Assembly: GCF_015040615.1 (NCBI RefSeq)
Contig: NZ_CP060402.1
Span: forward strand, 1,984,001-2,048,000
DNA length: 64,000 nucleotides
Direction of reading: 5' to 3'
Source: Microbacterium sp. YJN-G
GTDB taxonomy: Bacteria; Actinomycetota; Actinomycetes; Actinomycetales; Microbacteriaceae
Shown here piece after piece: positions 21,017 to 30,765 of the stretch (the stretch's first letter is position 1; each line of letters begins with the position of its first letter). Under the pieces are notes generated by a model, which ran no database searches, was not told the DNA's origin, and was given only the letters and a program-made list of their open reading frames with translations. The translations under genes were made by a program, and so were the position numbers.

Positions 21017-21022
21017 TACGCT
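21017..21022 (+). promoter_or_regulatory. -10 element of the Nudix gene
   Basis: TACGCT lies 7 nt before ATG 21030 without a ribosome binding site. Divergent from the dnaE promoter about 70 bp away. Confidence 0.4.
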
Positions 21023-21029
21023 GAACGTC

Positions 21030-21512
21030 ATGCCCACCCCTGACTTCGTCCTCGCGCTGCGCGAGCACATCGGAACCGAACCGCTCTCCCTCGTCGGCAC
21101 GACCGCGGTCGTGTTCCGCGACGAGAAGGTGCTGCTCGGCAAGCGCGCCGACAATGGCGCCTGGCAGACGATCGCAGGCATCGTCGAGCCCGGTGAGGAG
21201 CCGGCGGATGCTGCGGCACGCGAGTGCCTGGAGGAGGCGGGCGTGGTCGTCTCGGTCGACCGCCTCGCACTGGTGCAGCAGCTGCCCCGGATCACCTACC
21301 CGAACGGCGACCAGGTCGACTATCTCGACATCGTGTTCCGCTGCACGTGGATCTCGGGCGAGCCGCACCCGGCCGACGGCGAGCTGACCGAGGTCGGCTT
21401 CTACGACCTCGCCGCGATGGGCGACGTGGATGACGCGCACGTGCGCAAGATCGCCCTGGCCATGGCCGAGGACGACCCTGCGCACTTCCGTGGCGGTCGC
21501 GTCAGGCGCTGA
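21030..21512 (+). CDS. Nudix hydrolase
   Basis: Small nucleotide-diphosphate hydrolase of 160 residues. The Nudix box is complete from GIVEPGEEPADAAAREC to LEEAGV (about residues 50-72), with the Arg-Glu-x-x-Glu-Glu metal site. A preceding TTAVVFRDEKVLLGKRADNG strand and WQTIAG match the fold. The substrate could be an oxidised nucleotide, a nucleotide sugar or a cofactor; the sequence does not decide. It stands alone, convergent with the GNAT gene 3 nt away. Confidence 0.9.
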   Translation: MPTPDFVLALREHIGTEPLSLVGTTAVVFRDEKVLLGKRADNGAWQTIAGIVEPGEEPADAAARECLEEAGVVVSVDRLALVQQLPRITYPNGDQVDYLDIVFRCTWISGEPHPADGELTEVGFYDLAAMGDVDDAHVRKIALAMAEDDPAHFRGGRVRR

Positions 21513-21515
21513 GCC

Positions 21516-22091
21516 TCACGGGCGCAGGTCCAGCCTCATGAGCACGCGCGGGAAGCCGTCGAGCACCGAACCGGTGTCGGCTGCCTTCTCGAAGCCGGCA
21601 CTCTCGAACAGTGCTCGCGTGCCGACGTACGCCATCGTCTGATTCACCCTCTCGCCCCGGTTGTCGACCGGGTAGCCCTCGACGACGGGAGCCCCGCGCT
21701 CGCGGGCGTACCCGACGGCGCCGCCGATGAGGGCATGCATGACCCCCTGCTTCCGATGTCCGGGGCGCACGCGGAAGCACCACAGCGACCACACATCGAG
21801 ATCGTCGACGTGCGGGATCAGCCGGTTGCGCGCGAAGCTCGTGTCACGGCGCGGATGCAGGGCCGCCCAGCCGACCGGCTCGCCGTCAAGGTAGGCGATC
21901 ACGCCGGGAGGCGGATCGTGGTCGCAAAGCTCGCGCACGCGATCCGCCCGCGCCTGTCCCCGCAGGGCGACGTTCTCCTTGTTGCCGATGCGGTAGCTCA
22001 GGCAGAAGCACACGTTCGATGCGGGATTCTTCGGCCCCACCACGGCCGCGACGTCGTCGAACCGTGTCGCCGCTCTTACCTCGATGCTCAC
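21516..22091 (-). CDS. GNAT family N-acetyltransferase
   Basis: Probable acetyl-CoA-dependent acyltransferase of 191 residues. The acetyl-CoA loop is in FRVRPGHRKQGVMHALIGGAV (about residues 107-127), followed by GYARERGAPVVEGYPVDN and a C-terminal YVGTRALFESAGFEKA, characteristic of the fold. The first 60 residues have CFCLSYRIGNKE, seen in a subgroup of actinobacterial GNATs. The start is GTG 22091. The acceptor substrate is unknown. Its end nearly abuts the Nudix gene's end. Confidence 0.85.
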   Translation of the reverse strand: MSIEVRAATRFDDVAAVVGPKNPASNVCFCLSYRIGNKENVALRGQARADRVRELCDHDPPPGVIAYLDGEPVGWAALHPRRDTSFARNRLIPHVDDLDVWSLWCFRVRPGHRKQGVMHALIGGAVGYARERGAPVVEGYPVDNRGERVNQTMAYVGTRALFESAGFEKAADTGSVLDGFPRVLMRLDLRP

Positions 22092-22137
22092 CAGCGCAGT
22101 CTTGCGCAGGGCACCGACATCCGGTGCAGCGACGCGC

Positions 22138-23070
22138 TCAGCCTGCCCTGCGGCCGGGGTCGAGCACCTCGAGGGCGTGCTGGAAATCAGCGGGGTACGG
22201 CGACTCGAACTGCACCCACTCCCCCGTCGCCGGGTGGGCGAACGCGAGCCTGTGCGCGTGCAGCCACTGCCGGGTCAGGCCGAGCCGCGCCGACAGCGTC
22301 GGGTCGGCCCCGTAGAGCGGGTCGCCGACGCACGGATGCCGGTGTGCGGCCATGTGCACGCGGATCTGGTGCGTGCGACCGGTCTCGAGATGGATCTCCA
22401 GCAGCGATGCCGAGGGGAACGCCTCGAGCGTCTCGTAGTGGGTCACCGACGGCTTGCCGTCTGGAACGACGGCGAACTTCCAGCTGTGGCTAGGATGCCG
22501 CCCGATCGGCGCGTCGATGGTGCCCGACAGCGGATCCGGGTGCCCCTGCACGACCGCGTGGTAGATCTTCTCGACCGTGCGCTCCTTGAACGCGCGCTTG
22601 AGCGCCGTGTAGGCGCTCTCGGTCTTCGCGACCACCATCAGGCCGCTCGTGCCCACGTCCAGCCGGTGCACCACGCCCTGGCGTTCGGGGGCGCCGCTGG
22701 TCGCGATGCGGAAGCCGGCTGCGACGAGGGCTCCGACGACGGTCGGCCCCTCCCATCCCAGCGAGGGATGCGCCGCCACACCGGTCGGCTTGTCGACGAC
22801 GACGATGTCGTCGTCGTCGTGCACGATGCCGAGTTCCGGAACCGCGATCGGGACGATGCGCGGTTCCTCCCGGGGCGTCCAGCTCACCTCGAGCCAGCCG
22901 CCCGCCCGCAGCCGGTCGGACTTGCCCAGTGGCGCGCCGTCGAGGCTGACTCCGCCGGCTTCGGCGACCTCGGCCGCGAAGGTGCGCGAGAAGCCGAGCA
23001 TCTTCGCGAGGGCGGCGTCGACGCGCGCCCCGTCCAGGCCGTCCGGGACGGGCAGGCTGCGGTGCTGCAC
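22138..23070 (-). CDS. rluD: RluA family pseudouridine synthase
   Basis: Converts uridine to pseudouridine, most likely in 23S rRNA. The 310-residue product has an N-terminal S4-like RNA-binding domain ([20 protein letters not shown], about 8-30) and the catalytic domain with the Asp in [17 protein letters not shown] (about 130-147), then [15 protein letters not shown] and GDPLYG. It is directly downstream of lspA (2 nt gap), the usual actinobacterial lspA-rluD pairing. RluD is the best guess among RluA, RluC and RluD because of the S4 domain and the neighbour. Confidence 0.92.
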   Translation of the reverse strand: MQHRSLPVPDGLDGARVDAALAKMLGFSRTFAAEVAEAGGVSLDGAPLGKSDRLRAGGWLEVSWTPREEPRIVPIAVPELGIVHDDDDIVVVDKPTGVAAHPSLGWEGPTVVGALVAAGFRIATSGAPERQGVVHRLDVGTSGLMVVAKTESAYTALKRAFKERTVEKIYHAVVQGHPDPLSGTIDAPIGRHPSHSWKFAVVPDGKPSVTHYETLEAFPSASLLEIHLETGRTHQIRVHMAAHRHPCVGDPLYGADPTLSARLGLTRQWLHAHRLAFAHPATGEWVQFESPYPADFQHALEVLDPGRRAG

Positions 23071-23072
23071 GC

Positions 23073-23648
23073 TCAGGCCTCGCTCGGCGCGGCGGCGGTG
23101 TCAGCGGCAGAGGCGTCCTCGTCGTGCTTGACGTGATCGCGCTCGCGCGTGCCGTCCAGGCGCAGGCCGAGCACGACCATCAACGCGACCGCGATCATGC
23201 CGGTGACGATGAAGATGTCGGCCACGTTGAAGATCGCCGGCATCATCCACGGCATCGAGATCATGTCGATGACCTCGCCGACGGCGAAGCCGGGCTCACG
23301 GAACAGCCGGTCGGTGAGGTTGCCCAGCACTCCCCCGAGAAGGCAGCCGAGGATGACGGCCCAGAGACGCGAATGCACGCCCAGCGTCTTCCAGACGATC
23401 ACGCAGGCCACGATCGCCAGGGCGATCGTGAAGATCCACGTCATGCCCGCGCCGATCGAGAACGCGGCGCCGGGGTTGCGGATGTGGAACAGCTGGAGGA
23501 ACTCCCCCAGCACCGGGACGGCCTCCCGGTAGGGCAGGTGCTCGATGGTGAGGTACTTCACAAACTGATCGGCGGCCAGTACGAGCGCCGCGAGAATCGC
23601 GACGATCGCACCGGCCGCCGACCGACGAAGTGGACGACGTCCCGCCAA
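23073..23648 (-). CDS. lspA: Lipoprotein signal peptidase
   Basis: Signal peptidase II, an inner-membrane aspartyl protease that cleaves prolipoprotein signal peptides after lipidation. The 191-residue product has four membrane helices and the two catalytic aspartates in [12 protein letters not shown] (about residues 108-119) and [11 protein letters not shown] (about 140-150), plus the NPGAAFSIG substrate loop. The start is set at TTG 23648 because an ATG is lacking and the reading aligns with the family; a slightly later start is possible. It lies 7 nt downstream of divIVA. Confidence 0.93.
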   Translation of the reverse strand: MAGRRPLRRSAAGAIVAILAALVLAADQFVKYLTIEHLPYREAVPVLGEFLQLFHIRNPGAAFSIGAGMTWIFTIALAIVACVIVWKTLGVHSRLWAVILGCLLGGVLGNLTDRLFREPGFAVGEVIDMISMPWMMPAIFNVADIFIVTGMIAVALMVVLGLRLDGTRERDHVKHDEDASAADTAAAPSEA

Positions 23649-23655
23649 GGTCGAC

Positions 23656-24234
23656 CTACAGGCCGATGGCGGAGACGGGGGTCGAGTCCGTCGACGACTT
23701 CTGGTCGAGGTCGCGCAGCTGGCCCTCGATCATGGCGCGCAGCTTGCTGCGGTAGTCGCGCTCGAACTCGCGCAGCTCGGTGATACGACCCTCGAGCGTG
23801 TTGCGCTCGCGCTCGAGACGAGCGGACTCCTCGCGCTGCTTGGCCTGAGCCTCAGTGCGGATCCGGGCGACCTCGGCCTCGGCCTCGTCGATGAGCTCCT
23901 TGCGCTTGGCCTCGCCCTCGGCGACGTGCTCGTCGTGCAGGCGCTGCGCCAGCTCGATGATGCCCGCGGAGGTGCCCGTGGCAGACGCGTCGGCGGCAGC
24001 GGCCGGGGCGGCCGGCGCAGGAGCGGCCGGGGCGGGAGCCGCGGCGGCCGGGGCGCTCTGACCCGACTCGAACGCGGCGAGCTTGGCCTTCAGCTCGTTG
24101 TTCTCCTCGATGGTCTTGCGCCACTCAACCACGATCTCGTCGAGGTAGTCGTCGACCTCTTCCGGGTCGAAGCCGTCCTTGAATCGGACGTGCTGGAACT
24201 CCTTGTGGACGACGTCATCCGGGGTAAGTGCCAT
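23656..24234 (-). CDS. divIVA: DivIVA/Wag31 polar growth protein
   Basis: Coiled-coil scaffold that binds negatively curved membrane at poles and septa and directs actinobacterial polar growth. The 192-residue product begins MALTPDDVVHKEFQHVRFKD, the membrane-binding N-domain, then a DEIVVEWRKTIEENNELKAK coiled coil. A variable Ala/Pro linker (about 60-92) leads to a second long coiled coil rich in EAKRKELIDEAEAEV-like heptads. A strong GAGGAG site precedes ATG 24234. The linker is short compared with mycobacterial Wag31. Confidence 0.95.
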   Translation of the reverse strand: MALTPDDVVHKEFQHVRFKDGFDPEEVDDYLDEIVVEWRKTIEENNELKAKLAAFESGQSAPAAAAPAPAAPAPAAPAAAADASATGTSAGIIELAQRLHDEHVAEGEAKRKELIDEAEAEVARIRTEAQAKQREESARLERERNTLEGRITELREFERDYRSKLRAMIEGQLRDLDQKSSTDSTPVSAIGL

Positions 24235-24350
24235 GGGTGGCTCCTCTTTCGATGAGTTCTTTCGGCCAGTCGTTGAATGACGGCGCAGTGTTTCAGTCGA
24301 CGCGTACCCGGGGCGCGCGCCTGGGAGCCAAGCATAGCCCCCCAGTCTGT

Positions 24351-24372
24351 GCGGCGCGACGAGAAGCGCCGC
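24351..24372 (-). terminator. Weak hairpin after yggT
   Basis: GCGGCGC and GCGCCGC arms (7 bp) around an 8-nt loop, 7 nt after the yggT stop on the reverse strand. It has no T tract, so it may attenuate rather than end the transcript before divIVA. Confidence 0.35.
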
Positions 24373-24378
24373 GATCGA

Positions 24379-24678
24379 TCAGGTCAGCCCGCGGACCACG
24401 GACATCAGGATGAGCACGACCAGCATCGTCAGGGCGAACCCGAAATCCAGTGAGATGGTGCCCAGGCGCAGGGGCGGAACGAGCCGCCGGAAGAACCGGA
24501 TCGGCGGGTCGGTCAGCGTGTACGCGAGCTCGGCCAGCACGAGCCCGGCGCCCTTGGGACGCCACTGCCTGTTGAACAGCGGGATGTAATCCAGCACGAG
24601 CCGTGCGATGAGCACGAGCACGTACAGCGTCAGCACCAGTTCGACGATGCCGCCGATGATGCCGAGCACGTCCCCCAA
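24379..24678 (-). CDS. YggT family membrane protein
   Basis: Small membrane protein of 99 residues, conserved next to sepF and divIVA in Gram-positive bacteria and thought to support division or osmotic homeostasis. It has two hydrophobic segments (GGIVELVLTLYVLVLIARL at about 10-28 and FALTMLVVLILMSVV near the C-terminus) and the family motif LTDPPIRFFRRLVPPLRLG (about 55-73). The start is TTG 24678, directly after sepF; GTG 24669 is an alternative. Function beyond the family is not known. Confidence 0.85.
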   Translation of the reverse strand: MGDVLGIIGGIVELVLTLYVLVLIARLVLDYIPLFNRQWRPKGAGLVLAELAYTLTDPPIRFFRRLVPPLRLGTISLDFGFALTMLVVLILMSVVRGLT

Positions 24679-24680
24679 GG

Positions 24681-25154
24681 TCAGGAGTCGAACGACGCGG
24701 ATTCGGCCTGGGCGAGACCGCCCTGGCCGGAGACCGCGATGTTCTCGGGCGACAGCAGGAAGACCTTGCTCGTGACCCGCTCGATGCGACCGTACAGACC
24801 CAGCGAGAGACCGCTCGCGAAGTCGATGAGGCGGCGCGCGTCGGCGTCGCTCATCTGCGACAGGTTGATGATCACCGGCACGCCCTCGCGGAAGTTCTCG
24901 GCGATGATCTGCGCGTCGCGGTACTGCTTGGGGTGAACGGTGAGGATCTCGTTGACCGCGCCCGCGGAGGGCTGACGCACGGCGGTGGGCCGGCGCAGCG
25001 GCGTGACCGGTGCGGGCGACTGCTCCTCGCGCTCGCGTTCGCGCTCGCGCTCACGGGGCGCGCGGGCGGGCGCCTGCGACGCCTCCTCCTGGTAGACCTC
25101 TTCCTCGTCGGCGAGGCCGAGATACACCATGGTCTTCTTCAGCGGGTTACCCAT
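24681..25154 (-). CDS. sepF: Cell division protein SepF
   Basis: Membrane anchor for FtsZ, replacing FtsA and ZipA in actinobacteria. The 157-residue product has an N-terminal amphipathic helix ([19 protein letters not shown]), an Arg/Glu-rich linker ([12 protein letters not shown]), and the core beta-sandwich domain from about residue 70 ([19 protein letters not shown], then [20 protein letters not shown]). A clear GGAGGA site precedes ATG 25154. FtsA is absent from the cluster, consistent with SepF being the main anchor. Confidence 0.96.
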   Translation of the reverse strand: MGNPLKKTMVYLGLADEEEVYQEEASQAPARAPREREREREREEQSPAPVTPLRRPTAVRQPSAGAVNEILTVHPKQYRDAQIIAENFREGVPVIINLSQMSDADARRLIDFASGLSLGLYGRIERVTSKVFLLSPENIAVSGQGGLAQAESASFDS

Positions 25155-25198
25155 CGTGTCCTCCGGTTCGAACGTTGCGGGCTGGTCTGGTTGAAAGG

Positions 25199-25894
25199 TT
25201 AACCCCGGTCGGGGCGCGGTCCTGTGATTGCCGAACCGATGCGCAGGTGTGTCGCCCCCGCGTCGATCGCCTCGACGAAGTCGCCGGTCATGCCGGCGGA
25301 GATCCAGGTCGCCTCGGGGGCGATACGGCGGATGCCGTCGGAGACGTCCCGCAGCCGCGCGAACGCGGCGGCGGGCTCCTCGTCGAGCGGCGCGACGGCC
25401 ATGACGCCGCGCAGCCGCAGCGAGCCCAGCCCCAGCACGTGCTCGGCGAGTGCCTCGGAATCCGCGAGCGTGGTGCCGCCGCGGCCGGCATCCTGCGTGA
25501 GGTTCACCTGCACGAGGACGTCCAGCACCCGGTCGTCGTCCGCCGCACGGTGAAGCGCGTCCGCCAGGCGGATGCGGTCCACCGAGTGCACGGCATCGGA
25601 TGCCCGCCGGATGGCGCCGGCCTTGTTGGTCTGGGCCTGTCCGATGAAGTGCCAGCGCAGGTCGTCGTAGCCGGATCCCTCCGACTGCTGAAGCTCGGCG
25701 CGCTTGGCCGTCATCTCCTGCTGGCGGTTCTCGCCGACGTCCCTGACGCCCAGCGCGTGCAGGTCGCGCACGAGCTGGGCGGGGTGGAACTTCGTGACCA
25801 CGATGCGGGTGATCTCATCCGGATCGCGGCCCGCCCGGCGAGCGGCGTCGGCGATCCGCTCGTCGATCGCCGACAGCCGGGCAGCGAGGGTCAC
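25199..25894 (-). CDS. YggS/PLPBP family pyridoxal phosphate homeostasis protein
   Basis: PLP-binding protein of 231 residues with a single-domain alanine-racemase-like fold, involved in vitamin B6 and amino acid homeostasis. The PLP lysine is in [15 protein letters not shown] (about residue 35), and [35 protein letters not shown] and [11 protein letters not shown] mark the family. GTG 25894 overlaps the ftsZ stop (GTGA, 4 nt). This ftsZ-yggS-sepF order is standard in actinobacteria. Confidence 0.93.
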   Translation of the reverse strand: MTLAARLSAIDERIADAARRAGRDPDEITRIVVTKFHPAQLVRDLHALGVRDVGENRQQEMTAKRAELQQSEGSGYDDLRWHFIGQAQTNKAGAIRRASDAVHSVDRIRLADALHRAADDDRVLDVLVQVNLTQDAGRGGTTLADSEALAEHVLGLGSLRLRGVMAVAPLDEEPAAAFARLRDVSDGIRRIAPEATWISAGMTGDFVEAIDAGATHLRIGSAITGPRPDRG

Positions 25895-27030
25895 TTCAGG
25901 AACTCGGGGATGTCGATGTCGTCGTCCGAGAAAGCCGGCTCGAGGCTCGGCGCCACGGGTGCGGCGACGACGGGCTTCTCGGCCTCGGCGCGCGGCTCGG
26001 GGGCCTTCTCGTCCAGGCGCACCTCGGGCAGCGGCGTGCTCGCGGGACGCTCCACGACCATCGGCTCCAGGCGGGGAGCGGGCTCGCCGCCGTCGAAGCC
26101 GGCCGCGATCACGGTCACGCGCACCTCGTCGCCGAGAGTGTCGTCGATGACCGTTCCGAAGATGATGTTCGCCTCGGGGTGCGCGGCCTCCTTGACGAGG
26201 TCTGCCGCGTCGTGGATCTCGAAGATGCCGAGGTTCGAGCCACCCTGGATCGACAGCAGCACGCCGTGCGCACCCTCGATCGAGGCCTCGAGCAGCGGAG
26301 ATTCGACGGCGAGCTCGGCGGCCTTGATGGCCCGGTCGGCGCCGCGGGCGGAGCCGATGCCCATGAGCGCCGATCCGGCACCCTGCATCACCGACTTCAC
26401 GTCGGCGAAGTCGAGGTTGATCAGGCCGGGGGTCGTGATGAGGTCGGTGATGCCCTGCACACCGGCGAGCAGCACCTGGTCGGCGGTGGCGAAGGCCTCG
26501 ATCATCGAGATGCCGCGATCGCTGATCTCGAGAAGGCGGTCGTTCGGCACGACGATGAGGGTGTCGACCTCTTCCTTCAGCTTCGCCACGCCGGCTTCGG
26601 CCTGGCTCTGGCGGCGGCGACCCTCGAACGAGAACGGCTTGGTCACGACGCCGATGGTCAGCGCGCCGATGGACTTCGCGATGCGCGCGACGACCGGCGC
26701 GCCGCCGGTGCCGGTGCCGCCACCCTCTCCGGCGGTGACGAAGACCATGTCGGCGCCGGTGAGGGCCTGCTCGATCTCCTCGGCATGGTCCTCCGCGGCA
26801 CGGCGTCCGACCTCGGGGTCGGCTCCCGCACCGAGTCCGCGGGTCAGTTCGCGGCCCACGTCGAGCTTGACATCAGCGTCGCTCATGAGCAGAGCCTGAG
26901 CGTCGGTGTTCACGGCGATGAACTCGACTCCGCGGAGCCCGAGTTCGATCATGCGGTTCACGGCGTTGACGCCGCCACCGCCGACGCCGACGACCTTGAT
27001 CACGGCGAGGTAGTTCTGGTTCTGGCTCAT
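25891..27030 (-). CDS. ftsZ: Cell division protein FtsZ
   Basis: Tubulin-like GTPase that forms the Z ring. The 379-residue product has [15 protein letters not shown] (about 15-29), the GTP-binding signature [14 protein letters not shown] (101-114) and a [15 protein letters not shown]7-loop region (about 200-213), all intact. A variable Glu/Pro/Ala linker (about 318-365) leads to the conserved C-terminal peptide [11 protein letters not shown], which binds SepF. It has a 230-bp upstream gap with an AT-rich palindrome, so ftsZ probably has its own promoter. Confidence 0.98.
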   Translation of the reverse strand: MSQNQNYLAVIKVVGVGGGGVNAVNRMIELGLRGVEFIAVNTDAQALLMSDADVKLDVGRELTRGLGAGADPEVGRRAAEDHAEEIEQALTGADMVFVTAGEGGGTGTGGAPVVARIAKSIGALTIGVVTKPFSFEGRRRQSQAEAGVAKLKEEVDTLIVVPNDRLLEISDRGISMIEAFATADQVLLAGVQGITDLITTPGLINLDFADVKSVMQGAGSALMGIGSARGADRAIKAAELAVESPLLEASIEGAHGVLLSIQGGSNLGIFEIHDAADLVKEAAHPEANIIFGTVIDDTLGDEVRVTVIAAGFDGGEPAPRLEPMVVERPASTPLPEVRLDEKAPEPRAEAEKPVVAAPVAPSLEPAFSDDDIDIPEFLK

Positions 27031-27069
27031 GGCCGGCCTCCGATATTCGAGCCTGACGAGGGATAAACC

Positions 27070-27092
27070 TTAAACCTCAACGAGAGGGTTAA
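27070..27092. promoter_or_regulatory. AT-rich inverted repeat upstream of ftsZ
   Basis: TTAAACCTC and GAGGGTTAA (one mismatch) are separated by AACGA, 40-62 bp before the ftsZ ATG. A partial direct copy (TAAACCT) lies immediately on the ftsZ side. The element stands out from the high-GC surroundings. It is a candidate site for an activator such as the FtsR-like protein encoded at 57410. Confidence 0.45.
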
Positions 27093-27259
27093 ACTATTTC
27101 CCGGTATTGCGTTCTCGAGATCGACGGTATGCGCAAGCCCCGCCTGCGCGCGCAGCGACACGGCGTGTCGTCGCGATCCCCCGCGGATGCCGTCCATCGG
27201 GGCCTCGAACCGGCATTCCGCGGGTCGTCGCAGCACCGGCCGACGAGGTCGGCGCACGC

Positions 27260-28276
27260 TCAGCGCACGACGGGAACGCTCGGCGCCGAGACGTCGAAGT
27301 TGCGCGCGTCAGGCGCGTTCTTGATGAGCGCGACGAGCACGAGCGCCTTCTCGGAGGAGTCGCGCTCACTCCCCCACACGATGGTCTTGCCGTCCTGAAG
27401 CGCGAGGGTGACGTCATCGGCCGACGACGCGTTCACCTCGGTCACCTGCGCACGCAGTTCGGCGGGCAGGGAGCGCACCACCAGCCCCGCGCTGCGGAAG
27501 GCCGCGGAGTCCGTGCCGCCGGAGATCGAGAGCTCCGGCTGACCGTCGGGTCGCTGCGGTGTGGTGGCCAGCGCCACCCCGGCGGCGTCCACGAGCGTGA
27601 ATCCGTCGTCGGAGCGGATGACACCGATGGGGGTGCGCTCCACGATGCGCACGAGCAGTTCATGCGGCGGTCGCGCCTCGAGTGCGTACGACTCGATCAT
27701 CGGGAACTCACTCAGCGCGCTTCTGACCGCACCGGCGTCCACGAGCGCGAGCGGTGCGCCCAGCTGCCCCTCCAGCGCCGTCTGCACGACGGCCGGGTCG
27801 AGGCTGCGCACGCCCGCGACGGTGATCTCCCTGATCGCGAACAGCGGGCTGTACGCGGCGACGACGCTGCCGAGGATCAGCGCGACGACGGCGCCGAACG
27901 ATCCCCACCACACCAGCCGACGCCGGCGGGAGCGCTGCGTGAACCGCCGGATCTCGGCGCGCAGCGCCTTCCGGCGGGCTCGCGCGGCGCGCCAGACGTC
28001 GCCGGTGCGCACGGCATCCCTATGGTCTCCGGCATCCTGCGCACCCTCGGCGATGTCGCGGACGGCATCGTCGAGCACGGCCGTGTCCGCATGCGCGTCA
28101 GCGCCGGCGCTCTCCGCGCGCTCGGCATCCGACGGCGCCTCCCACGTCGCGTCCGCGGCATCCGCCCGGTCCGTATCGCGCGCGAAGCGCGAGCGGATGC
28201 TGCGCGGACGCGGGGCCGCGGGCTCGACGCTCTCGGGCTTCTGCGCGGAAGCCGGGAGCGGTGCCGGACGACGCAT
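27260..28276 (-). CDS. ftsQ: Cell division protein FtsQ
   Basis: Bitopic divisome protein of 338 residues. A long disordered cytoplasmic N-terminus (about 1-110, Ala/Asp/Arg-rich) precedes one membrane helix (LVWWGSFGAVVALILGSVVAA, about 121-141). A POTRA domain follows (FAIREITVAGVRSLDPAVVQ, about 147-166), then the FtsQ beta domain with VRIVERTPIGVI. The cytoplasmic tail is longer than in mycobacteria. It is 2 nt downstream of murC, so it belongs to the same message. Confidence 0.93.
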   Translation of the reverse strand: MRRPAPLPASAQKPESVEPAAPRPRSIRSRFARDTDRADAADATWEAPSDAERAESAGADAHADTAVLDDAVRDIAEGAQDAGDHRDAVRTGDVWRAARARRKALRAEIRRFTQRSRRRRLVWWGSFGAVVALILGSVVAAYSPLFAIREITVAGVRSLDPAVVQTALEGQLGAPLALVDAGAVRSALSEFPMIESYALEARPPHELLVRIVERTPIGVIRSDDGFTLVDAAGVALATTPQRPDGQPELSISGGTDSAAFRSAGLVVRSLPAELRAQVTEVNASSADDVTLALQDGKTIVWGSERDSSEKALVLVALIKNAPDARNFDVSAPSVPVVR

Positions 28277-28278
28277 GC

Positions 28279-29679
28279 TCAGGCCCCGGGGGTGCGCCGC
28301 AGGGAGTCGAGGACCTGGGGGATGATCTGGTAGACGTTGCCGCAGCCCAGCGTCACCACGAAGTCGCCCTCGCGTGCGATCGAGGCTGTGTAGTCCGCCG
28401 CCTCCTGCCAGTCGGGCACGTAGTGCACCTTCGCGGGGTCCGCGAAGGCTCCGCTGACCAGCTCGCCGGTGACGCCGGGCACCGGATCCTCGCGCGCGCC
28501 GTACACGTCGAGCATGACGGTGTGGTCGGCGAGCCCCTCGAGCACCTCCGCGAACTCGCGGTACATGTGCTGCGTGCGCGAATAGGTGTGCGGCTGCTGG
28601 ATGGCGATGACACGTCCCCCGCCGGCGACGCCGCGCATCGCCTCGAGGGCGGCGCGCACCTCGGTGGGGTGGTGCGAGTAGTCGTCGTAGACGTGCACGC
28701 CGCGCTCCTCGCCGTGCAGCTCGAGCCGGCGGACTGTGCCCGCAAATCCCTCGACGGCGCGCACCGATTCGGCGAGCCCGTGGCCGAGGGTCAGGAGCAC
28801 GGCGACGATGCCCGCGGCGTTGACCGCGTTGTGGGCGCCGGGGACCGCGAGCTGCATGCGCACGGACTCGCCGCCGCGGCTGAGCGTCGCCGCGACCGAA
28901 CCCACGGTGGAGATCTCGTCGATGCGCAGGTCGGCGTCCTGCGCCTGGCCGAAGGTGATCACGTTGCGGTGGCTCAGCCCGGCCCGCACACGCTGCGCAC
29001 CCGGATCGTCGCTGGAGATGACCACGGCCTCACGAGCCTCGTCGCCGAAGCGGACGAACGCGTCGTAGAAGGCGTCCTCCGAGCCGAAGAAGTCGAGGTG
29101 GTCGGGGTCGACGTTGGTGATCAGCGCGACCGAGGTGTCGTAGAGCAGGAACGTGCCGTCCGACTCGTCGGCCTCGATGACGAAGAGGTCGCCGCCGCCG
29201 GTCGCGCTCGAGGTGCCGAGCTGCTCGATCACGCCGCCGTTGACGAAGCTCGGGTCGGCGCCCAGCGCCTGCAGCGCCGTGACGAGCATGCCCGTCGAGG
29301 TCGTCTTGCCGTGCGCGCCGGCGACCGAGACGAGGCGTCGCCCGCCGATCAGCCAGTACAGCGCCTGGGAGCGGTGGATGACATGCAGCCCGCGCTCCTT
29401 GGCCGTGACGAACTCCGGGTTCTCGGGCCAGATCGCCCCGGTGTGCACCACCGTGTCGGCGTCGCCCAGGTGGGCGGCGTCATGGCCGACGTGCACGGTC
29501 GCGCCGGCGGCGGCCAGGGCGCGCAGGTTGTCGCTGTCGGAGCGGTCGGAGCCGGAGACGCGGATGCCGGCATCCAGGAACATCCGCGCGAGTCCGCTCA
29601 TGCCGGAACCGCCGATGCCGATGAAGTGCGCGCAGGTGATCGTCTCGGGGATCGGGAGACTGAGGTCGGGTCTGATCAT
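28279..29679 (-). CDS. murC: UDP-N-acetylmuramate-L-alanine ligase
   Basis: Adds L-alanine to UDP-MurNAc, the first peptide-stem step. The 466-residue product has the N-terminal substrate-binding Rossmann motif [15 protein letters not shown] (about 18-32), the Mur ligase ATP loop [11 protein letters not shown] (about 120-130) and the [10 protein letters not shown] signature. It ends 2 nt before ftsQ. A TAGACT hexamer that includes the murG stop codon lies 9 nt before ATG 29679, so an internal promoter is possible. Confidence 0.97.
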   Translation of the reverse strand: MIRPDLSLPIPETITCAHFIGIGGSGMSGLARMFLDAGIRVSGSDRSDSDNLRALAAAGATVHVGHDAAHLGDADTVVHTGAIWPENPEFVTAKERGLHVIHRSQALYWLIGGRRLVSVAGAHGKTTSTGMLVTALQALGADPSFVNGGVIEQLGTSSATGGGDLFVIEADESDGTFLLYDTSVALITNVDPDHLDFFGSEDAFYDAFVRFGDEAREAVVISSDDPGAQRVRAGLSHRNVITFGQAQDADLRIDEISTVGSVAATLSRGGESVRMQLAVPGAHNAVNAAGIVAVLLTLGHGLAESVRAVEGFAGTVRRLELHGEERGVHVYDDYSHHPTEVRAALEAMRGVAGGGRVIAIQQPHTYSRTQHMYREFAEVLEGLADHTVMLDVYGAREDPVPGVTGELVSGAFADPAKVHYVPDWQEAADYTASIAREGDFVVTLGCGNVYQIIPQVLDSLRRTPGA

Positions 29680-29691
29680 TTGTCTGCCAGT

Positions 29692-30765
29692 CTACTTTTC
29701 CGCGAGGGCGCGATCGATGAGCGCCACCAGGTCCTCGGTGCCGGTGCGGCTGCCGACGCCCTGCGCCGCCTGCGCCATCCGGTCGATGCGGGCACGGTCA
29801 CCCAGCAGCGGCACGATCTGCGTACGGACGACGTCACCGTCGAAGCTCGCGTCGTCCAGCAGCTGTGCCGCACCGGCGGACACCGCGGATGCCGCGTTCA
29901 GCCGCTGCTCGCCGTTGCCGACCGCGTACGGCACGTACACGGCAGGCATCCCGAGCGCGCTGATCTCGCTGACTGTCGCGGATCCTGCGCGCGAGACGGT
30001 GAGGTCGGCGAGGGCGAAGGCCAGGTCCATCCGGTCCACGTAACGCCGCATCGTGTATCCGTCCGCTCCGGGATCCGCCAGCTCGCTGCGCTCGCCCGTG
30101 ACGTGCAGCAGCTGCCAGCCGGCGGCCAGCACATCGCGCCAGGCGTCGGCGAAGGCCTCGTTCAGGCGCAGTGCGCCCAGCGACCCGCCGAACACGAGCA
30201 GCACGGGGCGCTCGGCATCCAGGCCGAACTCCTCCGCCGCCTCCGCGCGCAGCGCGGCGCGGTCGAGTTCCACGACCTCGCGGCGCAGCGGCATCCCGAC
30301 CACCTCACCGCCACGCAGCGGGGTGCCGGGGAACGCGACGCCGACGGCGGCCGCGCGGCGCGCACCGAGCACGTTGGCCAGGCCCGGCCTGGCGTTGGCC
30401 TCGTGGACGACGAACGGCACGCGCTCACGGCGCGCGGCGACGTAGGCGGGTGCGGAGGCGTATCCCCCGAAGCCGACCACGACGTCCACGCCATGGTCAC
30501 GGATGTGCGCACGCACCTGCGCGACCGCACGACGGAACCGCAGCGGGAAGGCGGCCGCAGCCCGGTCGGGGCGGCGCGGGAACGGCACCTTGTCGACGGT
30601 GAGCAGCTCGTAGCCGCGGGCGGGGACCAGACGCGACTCGAGCCCCTCCTTCGTGCCGAGCACGAGGACCGTGTCGCCGTCGCGCTCGCGCAGCAGATCG
30701 GCGACGGCGAGCAGCGGATTGACATGGCCGGCGGTTCCTCCGCCGGCCAGAAGGTAGGTGGTCAC
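29692..30765 (-). CDS. murG: UDP-GlcNAc transferase MurG (lipid II synthesis)
   Basis: Peripheral membrane glycosyltransferase that converts lipid I to lipid II. The 357-residue product begins with the acceptor loop LLAGGGTAGHVNPLLAVAD (about 5-23) and has VGFGGYASAPAYVAA (about 96-110) and the C-terminal donor-site SRAGSATVSEISALGMPAVY (about 253-272). GTG 30765 overlaps the ftsW stop by 4 nt (GTGA), indicating coupled translation of ftsW and murG. Confidence 0.97.
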   Translation of the reverse strand: MTTYLLAGGGTAGHVNPLLAVADLLRERDGDTVLVLGTKEGLESRLVPARGYELLTVDKVPFPRRPDRAAAAFPLRFRRAVAQVRAHIRDHGVDVVVGFGGYASAPAYVAARRERVPFVVHEANARPGLANVLGARRAAAVGVAFPGTPLRGGEVVGMPLRREVVELDRAALRAEAAEEFGLDAERPVLLVFGGSLGALRLNEAFADAWRDVLAAGWQLLHVTGERSELADPGADGYTMRRYVDRMDLAFALADLTVSRAGSATVSEISALGMPAVYVPYAVGNGEQRLNAASAVSAGAAQLLDDASFDGDVVRTQIVPLLGDRARIDRMAQAAQGVGSRTGTEDLVALIDRALAEK

